From contig JAKLZA010000218.1 in assembly GCA_030704615.1 (NCBI GenBank), forward strand, positions 1 to 30,000: DNA of 30,000 bases, given 5' to 3'. This document shows positions 15,842 through 29,900 of the stretch, one piece after another. The DNA is from Takakia lepidozioides (taxonomy: Eukaryota > Streptophyta > Takakiopsida > Takakiales > Takakiaceae). The translations under genes were made by a program, and so were the position numbers. Each line of letters starts with the position of its first letter. The first letter of the stretch is position 1. The notes beneath the pieces are model-generated. The model saw only the letters and a program-made list of their open reading frames with translations. It was not told where the DNA came from and did not search any database.

Positions 15842-18800
15842 TCATATCATGAAAGCACCATGGTTTAATAAAAAAAATTCCCCTATACTTGCAGATTGTA
15901 CCTTCATTTCATAAACCAGATTGCAGGTCTGGAGATAACCTCCAAAACCAAGCCCTTCAAGCAACAAGTGTCGTTCTTGCTTAGTTTTATCTAAGTAAGA
16001 ATATCTCTACACCTAGCAAGGTGTATCATGACCAGGTTTAGGCCATGAAAAAGTATTTAAAACTGTCATGCTAGGCTACTTGCTGGACCATAAAGGTTAC
16101 TGTTTTAGAATCCAGTTTTTGAATAAGTCGCCTTCCCAAAAAAAACAGCCAGCCTGAAGGTATCATAGCATTGCAAATGCATGAGCAAGCATTACATGCA
16201 ATGACATGGCTTATTTGAGTCTCTGTAAGGAGCTGCAGGTCTGGAATGGAATTCCAGGACTTCATGATCAAAACTCTGCCAGGGTAGAAGGTTAGAAGCA
16301 CACAACACCTACTAGCAAGCATGTCTTGAAAATCAAAATTATGATGGGGCCAGGTCTGAAGGTGCTTCAGTGCCAAGTCATAGGCAAGACTTCTAACAAC
16401 ACAAAACACAGGGCTGAGTACCCTCAAGCAGATATGGGCCTGGAGTGGAATTCCAGGGCCTCATAAAAAGCTCTGCCAGTTAAAGAAAGGAACTCAGAAA
16501 CCCCTGTCCCCTATCATGCAATGAAATCACGGTGATATGAGAGCCTTGAAGAATGTTTGTTATCAGACAAGGTCTATCTTCTGATCCATCAAAGCCAAGG
16601 CCATGATGTTTCATTTCAGAGCCTAGTTTCCATGCAGCCAGAGTTATAGCTGCAGCCCTATACCTTTGTTGAAAACAGCCAGAGCCTTCAGTAGAGATTT
16701 TGTTTTCTATGAAGTCCCTTGTGTGTCTTAACTCCAAAACATGTAGAAGTGGTCATCAAGAACCAAAACAAGGGTAAGGAGTAAGAAGGCGATCCTCATT
16801 AGAGCAGACTTGAAGCCGTTTTGAGGCAGCAAGGTGGCAGATTTGAAACAGCAACTGGCATCGGCAGCTTCAGGCGGTAGCAACAATCCCTTATGCAAGA
16901 ATCGGACTCTACAAGCTTCAAGAATTCAAGACAAGTGAAGACCCTCACCTGTGCCCGTCCCCAAAAACCACCACATAAAGATGTGTGTTAGCGAGGATGC
17001 ATCAGGTGAGTGGCAGGTCTTCACAGTTGCTATCCATGTCAGTGCTGAATTTCTAAAGCATGTACAGATCACAATTCAAGCAAGGGTAACCTCAAAAGAC
17101 CTTGAGTGTTTGCGGTATGCCCTGCGCCATGGCGTCCAACAGATCGTCTCCAACAGAACACAATCACAGTAGAAGGGTTCACAGATAGAGAAGAGCTCGT
17201 ACAAAGTGAAAGAGCCATATGTAATATGTAGATAAATAGGGGTAGAGTACTTCCCAACGAGGAGTAAAAGCGCCGCTGCAATTAAAAAGAACCATGAGGG
17301 TCTGAGCAAAGCAATCATCGCTTTGTCACCTGCCAGAGAAGAATCTGCATGACCGCCAATGCGCATCCCAAGAGCCAGCCATCACGGGTACCATGCAGCA
17401 GTTGGGGAGCAGATTTACACGGCGCATCATCAAGGATCCCTGAAGCACGAGCTCTGTGCTGTGAAAGGTGTCGACCTGCTTAGGGCACAGATCCCCGATT
17501 TCTCATCCAGGGGGGATGAAAAGTCGCATTCTAGCAGGAGATGCACTGGTCAATGGATGACATCCATTAAAAAGGTAACTTTTAGGGTTAGGGTATAGGC
17601 TCAAGTTTAATAACTGCCATCATTTCTAATAAATGATGGTAAAATTACTCTCTCCTGGATTAAAATAGGTCACCATCGTTCATGGAATTCATCCCGTTTG
17701 GATGAAAAAGGAGAAAACAAATGATAAACCAAGATTTATGCACAGCAAGGGTCATCATCCTAATAATTTCATCCAGATTTGGATGAGAAAGGAGATTAGG
17801 ATGAAAAACCAAAATCTGCAGAGTAAGCGTCATCATCCTTCAAAAAATTCATCCAGTTTTGGATGAAAAGGGAATTGGGATGAACAACCAAATAACCAGC
17901 ATTAAAAAGGTTAAGGCCAGATGAAATCCAAAGAGTTATAGAGGGAGAGGGAGAGAGGGAGAGAGAGGGACCCACCAGCCAATCCCCTGGCATGGCAGAA
18001 CCTTACGGAGTGAGTGTGGTATGCACTCACCCCGTAAGGGAGTGCATACAAACCCCTTCTCATAAGGTTTCCCCTCTTCCATGTAGTTCTATCCTTAGAT
18101 TATATTATCCAAGGGAGTAGAATCCTACATCCTCTCTTCCTCCGGTCATGAATGAAACATTGGCATAAAGTGTATCATAGCAAGACTGGTATAGTATCAC
18201 GAGAAAAGAACAGAGAGTTCAGTGGTATACTTAGCTCTGGATAGTACAAGTTTTTAGAAAATACCTTTCAGTTTCTCAATAAGCTCTCGCACAGGGAAGA
18301 ACAGGCTAGGGAAGGAACCTCGTTCAAGGAACCTTGTCAAGATATAGCAGCAGCTCAGGTCTGTAGTACCATGCCTGTGATATAGACAAAACATCTTCTA
18401 GCAACAGATTAGAGTTGGGTATTTTTATTATGTGCCACAAGGAGCGAAGCCATATCTAAGAGAAGTATAGAAGCACTTGATCAAAGGACTTGGTAGTCAC
18501 TCGATCATAAGGATTTGATTCTGATATAGCATCGGCTACAAGGGACTAGCTAACAAAAGTAGTGTGCATTGACCGGATCAAGTATAAGGTGTACACATAC
18601 TCCCGTAAGCTGTCTTACCAGGGCTTAGCTCATAATATCGGCATTCAGAAGTCCTTTAGATGCTCAGGTATCATCAAGGATGCCTTACTCTTCATACCCA
18701 ATCAATCAACCATACTATTGCTGGAGAAGATCATACCTGGCCAAGGGGGATTCATACCCCAAGGCTTTAAGTTCATCATTCCAGTTTGGAATGTGTTTGC

Positions 18801-19542
18801 TGCCTATCTGCCTGCAAGGCTCCTCAAAAAATATCGTCAGTACATCAGAATGAGAAGGTGAAACAGGAAAGGAGAAGGGTAGATGGTGTGTACAAAAACC
18901 ACTAAGTACACTGATCAGATAAAGAGAGGGAAGATATACATGTCATGTCAAGACATGGACAAGACCACTAAGGTCATTGTCATTGAAAGACAAAGCAGCC
19001 CTTTACAGGGCACCATCTAACAACCACTTCCATGTTTACCATCTCATTTGAATATCCCATTACATTTCAGGGTATCTGAAAAAACAGGGTGGGAGGGTGG
19101 GATTCTTGGTCAATCATATTATGAAAGCACCATAGTTTGACATACAACGATCACCACCATACTTGCCGATTGTAACATCATTTCAAAAACCAGATTGCAG
19201 GTCTGGAGATAAATCTCGAGAGCCAAGCACATAGTACTTTAAATTGCAATTGAAACAGCAAGCCATACATGTCTTAAGCATTTGCTGTTGACATAATGAT
19301 TCCTCATTTTTTGTTGACATGGGTCAAGCCTTACATAATCCAGTTCTTGAGCCATTCATCTTCCTAAAAAGGCATCCTGTGTTGGCTTGAAACCGATCTA
19401 TCAGTGCCAAGACACATGCAAGATTCGTAAAGTAGAAACGGGGCTGAGTTTTTTCAGGCATATGCAGGCCTGGATTGGTATTCCGGGGCCTCATAAACAG
19501 CTCTGCCAGGGTAAAAATAAATAACTCAGAATTCCAGGTCAA
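15842..19542. repeat. Satellite unit 2
   Basis: 3701 bp. Private changes include TGCATACAAACC (a C lost from a hairpin arm near 18048), TTTTTATTATGTGCC instead of TTTTTTTATGGTGCC near 18422, GATATAGCATC instead of GATATAAGGCATC near 18525, and GGATAGTACAAG instead of GGATAGGTACAAG near 18240. Confidence 0.92.
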
Positions 19543-22500
19543 TCATATCATGAAAGCACCATGGTTTAATAAAAAAATTCCCCTATACTTGCAGATTGTA
19601 CCTTCATTTCAGAAACCAGATTGCAGGTCTGGAGATAACCTCCAAAACCAAGCCCTTCAAGCAACAAGTGTCTTTCTTGCTTAGTTTTATCTAAGTAAGA
19701 ATATCTCTACACCTAGCAAGGTGTATCATGACCAGGTTTAGGCCATGAAAAAGTATTTAAAACTGTCATGCTAGGCTACTTGCTGGACCATAAAGGTTAC
19801 TGTTTTAGAATCGAGTTTTTGAATAAGTCGCCTTCCTAAAAAAACAGCCAGCCTGAAGGTATCATAGCATTGCAAATAAATGAGCAAGCATTACATGCAA
19901 TGACATGGCTTATTTGAGTCTCTGTAAGGAGCTGCAGGTCGGGAATGGAATTCCAGGACTTCATGATCAAAACTCTGCCAGGGTAGAAGGTTAGAAGCAC
20001 ACAACACCTACTAGCAAGCAGGTCTTGAAAATCAAAATTATGATGGGGCCAGGTCTGAAGGTGCTTCAGTGCCAAGTCATAGGCAAGACTTCTAACAACA
20101 CAAAACACAGGGCTGAGTACCCTCAAGCAGATATGGGCCTGGAGTGGAATTCCAGGGCCTCATAAAAAGCTCTGCCAGTTAAAGAAAGGAACTCAGAAAC
20201 CCCTGTCCCCTATCATGCAATGAAATCACGGTGATATGAGAGCCTTGAAGAATGTTTGTTATCAGACAAGGTCTATCTTCTGATCCATCAAAGCCAAGGC
20301 CATGATGTTTCATTTCAGAGCCTAGTTTCCATGCAGCCAGAGTTATAGCTGCAGCCCTATACCTTTGTTGAAAACAGCCAGAGCCTTCAGTAGAGATTTT
20401 GTTTTCTATGAAGTCCCTTGTGTGTCTTAACTCCAAAACATGTAGAAGTGGTCATCAAGAACCAAAAACAAGGGTAAGGAGTAAGAAGGCGATCCTCATT
20501 AGAGCAGACTTGAAGCCGTTTTGAGGCAGCAAGGTGGCAGATTTGAAACAGCAACTGGCATCGGCAGCTTCAGGCGGTAGCAACAATCCCTTATGCAAGA
20601 ATCGGACTCTACAAGCTTCAAGAATTCAAGACAAGTGAAGACCCTCACCTGTGCCCGTCCCAAAAACCACCACATAAAGATGTGTGTTAGCGAGGATGCA
20701 TCAGGTGAGTGGCAGGTCTTCACAGTTGCTATCCATGTCAGTGCTGAATTCTAAAGCATGTACAGATCACAATTCAAGCAAGGGTAACCTCAAAAGACCT
20801 TGAGTGTTTGCGGTATGCCCTGCGCCATGGCGTCCAACAGATCGTCTCCAACAGAACACAATCACAGTAGAAGGGTTCACAGATAGAGAAGAGCTCATAC
20901 AAAGTGAAAGAGCCATATGTAATATGTAGATAAATAGGGGTAGAGTACTTCCCAACGAGGAGTAAAAGCGCCGCTGCAATTAAAAAGAACCATGAGGGTC
21001 TGAGCAAAGCAATCATCGCTTTGTCACCTGCCAGAGAAGAATCTGCATGACCGCCAATGCGCATCCCAAGAGCCAGCCATCACGGGTACCATGCAGCAGT
21101 TGGGGAGCAGATTTACACGGCGCATCATCAAGGATCCCTGAAGCACGAGCTCTGTGCTGTGAAAGGTGTCGACCTGCTTAGGGCACAGATCCCCGATTTC
21201 TCATCCAGGGGGGATGAAAAGTCGCATTCTAGCAGGAGATGCACTGGTCAATGGATGACATCCATTAAAAAGGTAACTTTTAGGGTTAGGGTATAGGCTC
21301 AAGTTTAATAACTGCCATCATTTCTAATAAATGATGGTAAAATTACTCTCTCCTGGATTAAAATAGGTCACCATCGTTCATGGAATTCATCCCGTTTGGA
21401 TGAAAAAGGAGAAAACAAATGATAAACCAAGATTTATGCACAGCAAGGGTCATCATCCTAATAATTTCATCCAGATTTGGATGAGAAAGGAGATTAGGAT
21501 GAAAAACCAAAATCTGCAGAGTAAGCGTCATCATCCTTCAAAAAATTCATCCAGTTTTGGATGAAAAGGGAATTGGGATGAACAACCAAATAACCAGCAT
21601 TAAAAAGGTTAAGGCCAGATGAAATCCAAAGAGTTATAGAGGGAGAGGGAGAGAGGGAGAGAGAGGGACCCACCAGCCAATCCCCTGGCATGGCAGAACC
21701 TTACGGAGTGAGTGTGGTATGCACTCACCCCGTAAGGGAGTGCATACCAAACCCCTTCTCATAAGGTTTCCCCTCTTCCATGTAGTTCTATCCTTAGATT
21801 ATATTATCCAAGGGAGTAGAATCCTACATCCTCTCTTCCTCCGGTCATGAATGAAACATTGGCATAAAGTGTATCATAGCAAGACTGGTATAGTATCACG
21901 AGAAAAGAACAGAGAGTTCAGTGGTATACTTAGCTCTGGATAGGTACAAGTTTTTAGAAAATACCTTTCAGTTTCTCAATAAGCTCTCGCACAGGGAAGA
22001 ACAGGCTAGGGAAGGAACCTCGTTCAAGGAACCTTGTCAAGATATAGCAGCAGCTCAGGTCTGTAGTACCATGCCTGTGATATAGACAAAACATCTTCTA
22101 GCAACAGATTAGAGTTGGGTATTTTTTTATGGTGCCACAAGGAGCGAAGCCATATCTAAGAGAAGTATAGAAGCACTTGATCAAAGGACTTGGTAGTCAC
22201 TCGATCATAAGGTATTTGATTCTGATATAAGGCATCGGCTACAAGGGACTAGCTAACAAAAGTAGTGTGCATTGACCGGATCAAGTATAAGGTGTACACA
22301 TACTCCCGTAAGCTGTCTTACCAGGGCTTAGCTCATAATATCGGCATTCAGAAGTCCTTTAGATGCTCAGGTATCATCAAGGATGCCTTACTCTTCATAC
22401 CCAATCAATCAACCATACTATTGCTGGAGAAGATCATACCTGGCCAAGGGGGATTCATACCCCAAGGCTTTAAGTTCATCATTCCAGTTTGGAATGTGTT

Positions 22501-23247
22501 TGCTGCCTATCTGCCTGCAAGGCTCCTCAAAAAATATCGTCAGTACATCAGAATGAGAAGGTGAAACAGGAAAGGAGAAGGGTAGATGGTGTGTACAAAA
22601 ACCACTAAGTACACTGATCAGATAAAGAGAGGGAAGATATACATGTCATGTCAAGACATGGACAAGACCACTAAGGTCATTGTCATTGAAAGACAAAGCA
22701 GCCCTTTACAGGGCACCATCTAACAACCACTTCCATGTTTACCATCTCATTTGAATATCCCATTACATTTCAGGGTATCTGAAAAAACAGGGTGGGAGGG
22801 TGGGATTCTTGGTCAATCATATTATGAAAGCACCATAGTTTGACATACAACGATCACCACCATACTTGCCGATTGTAACATCATTTCAAAAACCAGATTG
22901 CAGGTCTGGAGATAAATCTCGAGAGCCAAGCACATAGTACTTTAAATTGCAATTGAAACAGCAAGCCATACATGTCTTAAGCATTTGCCTGTTGACATAA
23001 TGATTCCTCATTTTTTGTTGACATGGGTCAAGCCTTACATAATCCAGTTCTTGAGCCATTCATCTTCCTAAAAAGGCATCCTGTGTTGGCTTGAAACCGA
23101 TCTATCAGTGCCAAGACACATGCAAGATTCGTAAAGTAGAAACGGGGCTGAGTTTTTTCAGGCATATGCAGGCCTGGATTGGTATTCCGGGGCCTCATAA
23201 ACAGCTCTGCCAGGGTAAAAAATAAATAACTCAGAATTCCAGGTCAA
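19543..23247. repeat. Satellite unit 3
   Basis: 3705 bp. It shares with unit 5, but not with unit 4, GCAAATAAATGAGC near 19873 (the others have GCAAATGCATGAGC) and CTTCCTAAAAAAAC near 19835. Private changes include AATCGAGTTTTTG near 19811. Confidence 0.92.
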
Positions 23248-26200
23248 TCATATCATGAAAGCACCATGGTTTAATAAAAAAATTCCCCTATACTTGCAGA
23301 TTGTACCTTCATTTCAGAAACCAGATTGCAGGTCTGGAGATAACCTCCAAAACCAAGCCCTTCAAGCAACAAGTGTCTTTCTTGCTTAGTTTTATCTAAG
23401 TAAGAATATCTCTACACCTAGCAAGGTGTATCATGACCAGGTTTAGGCCATGAAAAAGTATTTAAAACTGTCATGCTAGGCTACTTGCTGGACCATAAAG
23501 GTTACTGTTTTAGAATCCAGTTTTTGAATAAGTCGCCTTCCAAAAAAAACAGCCAGCCTGAAGGTATCATAGCATTGCAAATGCATGAGCAAGCATTACA
23601 TGCAATGACATGGCTTATTTGAGTCTCTGTAAGGAGCTGCAGGTCTGGAATGGAATTCCAGGACTTCATGATCAAAACTCTGCCAGGGTAGAAGGTTAGA
23701 AGCACACAACACCTACTAGCAAGCAGGTCTTGAAAATCAAAATTATGATGGGGCCAGGTCTGAAGGTGCTTCAGTGCCAAGTCATAGGCAAGACTTCTAA
23801 CAACACAAAACACAGGGCTGAGTACCCTCAAGCAGATATGGGCCTGGAGTGGAATTCCAGGGCCTCATAAAAAGCTCTGCCAGTTAAAGAAAGGAACTCA
23901 GAAACCCCTGTCCCCTATCATGCAATGAAATCACGGTGATATGAGAGCCTTGAAGAATGTTTGTTATCAGACAAGGTCTATCTTCTGATCCATCAAAGCC
24001 AAGGCCATGATGTTTCATTTCAGAGCCTAGTTTCCATGCAGCCAGAGTTATAGCTGCAGCCCTATACCTTTGTTGAAAACAGCCAGAGCCTTCAGTAGAG
24101 ATTTTGTTTTCTATGAAGTCCCTTGTGTGTCTTAACTCCAAAACATGTAGAAGTGGTCATCAAGAACCAAAAACAAGGGTAAGGAGTAAGAAGGCGATCC
24201 TCATTAGAGCAGACTTGAAGCCGTTTTGAGGCAGCAAGGTGGCAGATTTGAAACAGCAACTGGCATCGGCAGCTTCAGGCGGTAGCAACAATCCCTTATG
24301 CAAGAATCGGACTCTACAAGCTTCAAGAATTCAAGACAAGTGAAGACCCTCACCTGTGCCCGTCCCAAAAACCACCACATAAAGATGTGTGTTAGCGAGG
24401 ATGCATCAGGTGAGTGGCAGGTCTTCACAGTTGCTATCCATGTCAGTGCTGAATTCTAAAGCATGTACAGATCACAATTCAAGCAAGGGTAACCTCAAAA
24501 GACCTTGAGTGTTTGCGGTATGCCCTGCGCCATGGCGTCCAACAGATCGTCTCCAACAGAACACAATCACAGTAGAAGGGTTCACAGATAGAGAAGAGCT
24601 CATACAAAGTGAAAGAGCCATATGTAATATGTAGATAAATAGGGGTAGAGTACTTCCCAACGAGGAGTAAAAGCGCCGCTGCAATTAAAAAGAACCATGA
24701 GGGTCTGAGCAAAGCAATCATCGCTTTGTCACCTGCCAGAGAAGAATCTGCATGACCGCCAATGCGCATCCCAAGAGCCAGCCATCACGGGTACCATGCA
24801 GCAGTTGGGGAGCAGATTTACACGGCGCATCATCAAGGATCCCTGAAGCACGAGCTCTGTGCTGTGAAAGGTGTCGACCTGCTTAGGGCACAGATCCCCG
24901 ATTTCTCATCCAGGGGGGATGAAAAGTCGCATTCTAGCAGGAGATGCACTGGTCAATGGATGACATCCATTAAAAAGGTAACTTTTAGGGTTAGGGTATA
25001 GGCTCAAGTTTAATAACTGCCATCATTTCTAATAAATGATGGTAAAATTACTCTCTCCTGGATTAAAATAGGTCACCATCGTTCATGGAATTCATCCCGT
25101 TTGGATGAAAAAGGAGAAAACAAATGATAAACCAAGATTTATGCACAGCAAGGGTCATCATCCTAATAATTTCATCCAGATTTGGATGAGAAAGGAGATT
25201 AGGATGAAAAACCAAAATCTGCAGAGTAAGCGTCATCATCCTTCAAAAAATTCATCCAGTTTTGGATGAAAAGGGAATTGGGATGAACAACCAAATAACC
25301 AGCATTAAAAAGGTTAAGGCCAGATGAAATCCAAAGAGTTATAGAGGGAGAGAGGGAGAGAGAGGGACCCACCAGCCAATCCCCTGGCATGGCAGAACCT
25401 TACGGAGTGAGTGTGGTATGCACTCACCCCGTAAGGGAGTGCATACCAAACCCCTTCTCATAAGGTTTCCCCTCTTCCATGTAGTTCTATCCTTAGATTA
25501 TATTATCCAAGGGAGTAGAATCCTACATCCTCTCTTCCTCCGGTCATGAATGAAACATTGGCATAAAGTGTATCATAGCAAGACTGGTATAGTATCACGA
25601 GAAAAGAACAGAGAGTTCAGTGGTATACTTAGCTCTGGATAGGTACAAGTTTTTAGAAAATACCTTTCAGTTTCTCAATAAGCTCTCGCACAGGGAAGAA
25701 CAGGCTAGGGAAGGAACCTCGTTCAAGGAACCTTGTCAAGATATAGCAGCAGCTCAGGTCTGTAGTACCATGCCTGTGATATAGACAAAACATCTTCTAG
25801 CAACAGATTAGAGTTGGGTATTTTTTTATGGTGCCACAAGGAGCGAAGCCATATCTAAGAGAAGTATAGAAGCACTTGATCAAAGGACTTGGTAGTCACT
25901 CGATCATAAGGTATTTGATTCTGATATAAGGCATCGGCTACAAGGGACTAGCTAACAAAAGTAGTGTGCATTGACCGGATCAAGTATAAGGTGTACACAT
26001 ACTCCCGTAAGCTGTCTTACCAGGGCTTAGCTCATAATATCGGCATTCAGAAGTCCTTTAGATGCTCAGGTATCATCAAGGATGCCTTACTCTTCATACC
26101 CAATCAATCAACCATACTATTGCTGGAGAAGATCATACCTGGCCAAGGGGGATTCATACCCCAAGGCTTTAAGTTCATCATTCCAGTTTGGAATGTGTTT

Positions 26201-26946
26201 GCTGCCTATCTGCCTGCAAGGCTCCTCAAAAAATATCGTCAGTACATCAGAATGAGAAGGTGAAACAGGAAAGGAGAAGGGTAGATGGTGTGTACAAAAA
26301 CCACTAAGTACACTGATCAGATAAAGAGAGGGAAGATATACATGTCATGTCAAGACATGGACAAGACCACTAAGGTCATTGTCATTGAAAGACAAAGCAG
26401 CCCTTTACAGGGCACCATCTAACAACCACTTCCATGTTTACCATCTCATTTGAATATCCCATTACATTTCAGGGTATCTGAAAAAACAGGGTGGGAGGGT
26501 GGGATTCTTGGTCAATCATATTATGAAAGCACCATAGTTTGACATACAACGATCACCACCATACTTGCCGATTGTAACATCATTTCAAAAACCAGATTGC
26601 AGGTCTGGAGATAAATCTCGAGAGCCAAGCACATAGTACTTTAAATTGCAATTGAAACAGCAAGCCATACATGTCTTAAGCATTTGCCTGTTGACATAAT
26701 GATTCCTCATTTTTTGTTGACATGGGTCAAGCCTTACATAATCCAGTTCTTGAGCCATTCATCTTCCTAAAAAGGCATCCTGTGTTGGCTTGAAACCGAT
26801 CTATCAGTGCCAAGACACATGCAAGATTCGTAAAGTAGAAACGGGGCTGAGTTTTTTCAGGCATATGCAGGCCTGGATTGGTATTCCGGGGCCTCATAAA
26901 CAGCTCTGCCAGGGTAAAAAATAAATAACTCAGAATTCCAGGTCAA
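23248..26946. repeat. Satellite unit 4
   Basis: 3699 bp. Its GA tract near 25344 is six bases shorter than in units 2, 3 and 5, and it keeps GCAAATGCATGAGC near 23577. Confidence 0.92.
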
Positions 26947-29900
26947 TCATATCATGAAAGCACCATGGTTTAATAAAAAAATTCCCCTATACTTGCAGAT
27001 TGTACCTTCATTTCAGAAACCAGATTGCAGGTCTGGAGATAACCTCCAAAACCAAGCCCTTCAAGCAACAAGTGTCTTTCTTGCTTAGTTTTATCTAAGT
27101 AAGAATATCTCTACACCTAGCAAGGTGTATCATGACCAGGTTTAGGCCATGAAAAAGTATTTAAAACTGTCATGCTAGGCTACTTGCTGGACCATAAAGG
27201 TTACTGTTTTAGAATCCAGTTTTTGAATAAGTCGCCTTCCTAAAAAAACAGCCAGCCTGAAGGTATCATAGCATTGCAAATAAATGAGCAAGCATTACAT
27301 GCAATGACATGGCTTATTTGAGTCTCTGTAAGGAGCTGCAGGTCTGGAATGGAATTCCAGGACTTCATGATCAAAACTCTGCCAGGGTAGAAGGTTAGAA
27401 GCACACAACACCTACTAGCAAGCAGGTCTTGAAAATCAAAATTATGATGGGGCCAGGTCTGAAGGTGCTTCAGTGCCAAGTCATAGGCAAGACTTCTAAC
27501 AACACAAAACACAGGGCTGAGTACCCTCAAGCAGATATGGGCCTGGAGTGGAATTCCAGGGCCTCATAAAAAGCTCTGCCAGTTAAAGAAAGGAACTCAG
27601 AAACCCCTGTCCCCTATCATGCAATGAAATCACGGTGATATGAGAGCCTTGAAGAATGTTTGTTATCAGACAAGGTCTATCTTCTGATCCATCAAAGCCA
27701 AGGCCATGATGTTTCATTTCAGAGCCTAGTTTCCATGCAGCCAGAGTTATAGCTGCAGCCCTATACCTTTGTTGAAAACAGCCAGAGCCTTCAGTAGAGA
27801 TTTTGTTTTCTATGAAGTCCCTTGTGTGTCTTAACTCCAAAACATGTAGAAGTGGTCATCAAGAACCAAAAACAAGGGTAAGGAGTAAGAAGGCGATCCT
27901 CATTAGAGCAGACTTGAAGCCGTTTTGAGGCAGCAAGGTGGCAGATTTGAAACAGCAACTGGCATCGGCAGCTTCAGGCGGTAGCAACAATCCCTTATGC
28001 AAGAATCGGACTCTACAAGCTTCAAGAATTCAAGACAAGTGAAGACCCTCACCTGTGCCCGTCCCAAAAACCACCACATAAAGATGTGTGTTAGCGAGGA
28101 TGCATCAGGTGAGTGGCAGGTCTTCACAGTTGCTATCCATGTCAGTGCTGAATTCTAAAGCATGTACAGATCACAATTCAAGCAAGGGTAACCTCAAAAG
28201 ACCTTGAGTGTTTGCGGTATGCCCTGCGCCATGGCGTCCAACAGATCGTCTCCAACAGAACACAATCACAGTAGAAGGGTTCACAGATAGAGAAGAGCTC
28301 ATACAAAGTGAAAGAGCCATATGTAATATGTAGATAAATAGGGGTAGAGTACTTCCCAACGAGGAGTAAAAGCGCCGCTGCAATTAAAAAGAACCATGAG
28401 GGTCTGAGCAAAGCAATCATCGCTTTGTCACCTGCCAGAGAAGAATCTGCATGACCGCCAATGCGCATCCCAAGAGCCAGCCATCACGGGTACCATGCAG
28501 CAGTTGGGGAGCAGATTTACACGGCGCATCATCAAGGATCCCTGAAGCACGAGCTCTGTGCTGTGAAAGGTGTCGACCTGCTTAGGGCACAGATCCCCGA
28601 TTTCTCATCCAGGGGGGATGAAAAGTCGCATTCTAGCAGGAGATGCACTGGTCAATGGATGACATCCATTAAAAAGGTAACTTTTAGGGTTAGGGTATAG
28701 GCTCAAGTTTAATAACTGCCATCATTTCTAATAAATGATGGTAAAATTACTCTCTCCTGGATTAAAATAGGTCACCATCGTTCATGGAATTCATCCCGTT
28801 TGGATGAAAAAGGAGAAAACAAATGATAAACCAAGATTTATGCACAGCAAGGGTCATCATCCTAATAATTTCATCCAGATTTGGATGAGAAAGGAGATTA
28901 GGATGAAAAACCAAAATCTGCAGAGTAAGCGTCATCATCCTTCAAAAAATTCATCCAGTTTTGGATGAAAAGGGAATTGGGATGAACAACCAAATAACCA
29001 GCATTAAAAAGGTTAAGGCCAGATGAAATCCAAAGAGTTATAGAGGGAGAGGGAGAGAGGGAGAGAGAGGGACCCACCAGCCAATCCCCTGGCATGGCAG
29101 AACCTTACGGAGTGAGTGTGGTATGCACTCACCCCGTAAGGGAGTGCATACCAAACCCCTTCTCATAAGGTTTCCCCTCTTCCATGTAGTTCTATCCTTA
29201 GATTATATTATCCAAGGGAGTAGAATCCTACATCCTCTCTTCCTCCGGTCATGAATGAAACATTGGCATAAAGTGTATCATAGCAAGACTGGTATAGTAT
29301 CACGAGAAAAGAACAGAGAGTTCAGTGGTATACTTAGCTCTGGATAGGTACAAGTTTTTAGAAAATACCTTTCAGTTTCTCAATAAGCTCTCGCACAGGG
29401 AAGAACAGGCTAGGGAAGGAACCTCGTTCAAGGAACCTTGTCAAGATATAGCAGCAGCTCAGGTCTGTAGTACCATGCCTGTGATATAGACAAAACATCT
29501 TCTAGCAACAGATTAGAGTTGGGTATTTTTTTATGGTGCCACAAGGAGCGAAGCCATATCTAAGAGAAGTATAGAAGCACTTGATCAAAGGACTTGGTAG
29601 TCACTCAATCATAAGGTATTTGATTCTGATATAAGGCATCGGCTACAAGGGACTAGCTAACAAAAGTAGTGTGCATTGACCGGATCAAGTATAAGGTGTA
29701 CACATACTCCCGTAAGCTGTCTTACCAGGGCTTAGCTCATAATATCGGCATTCAAAAGTCCTTTAGATGCTCAGGTATCATCAAGGATGCCTTACTCTTC
29801 ATACCCAATCAATCAACCATACTATTGCTGGAGAAGATCATACCTGGCCAAGGGGGATTCATACCCCAAGGCTTTCAGTTCATCATTCCAGTTTGGAATG

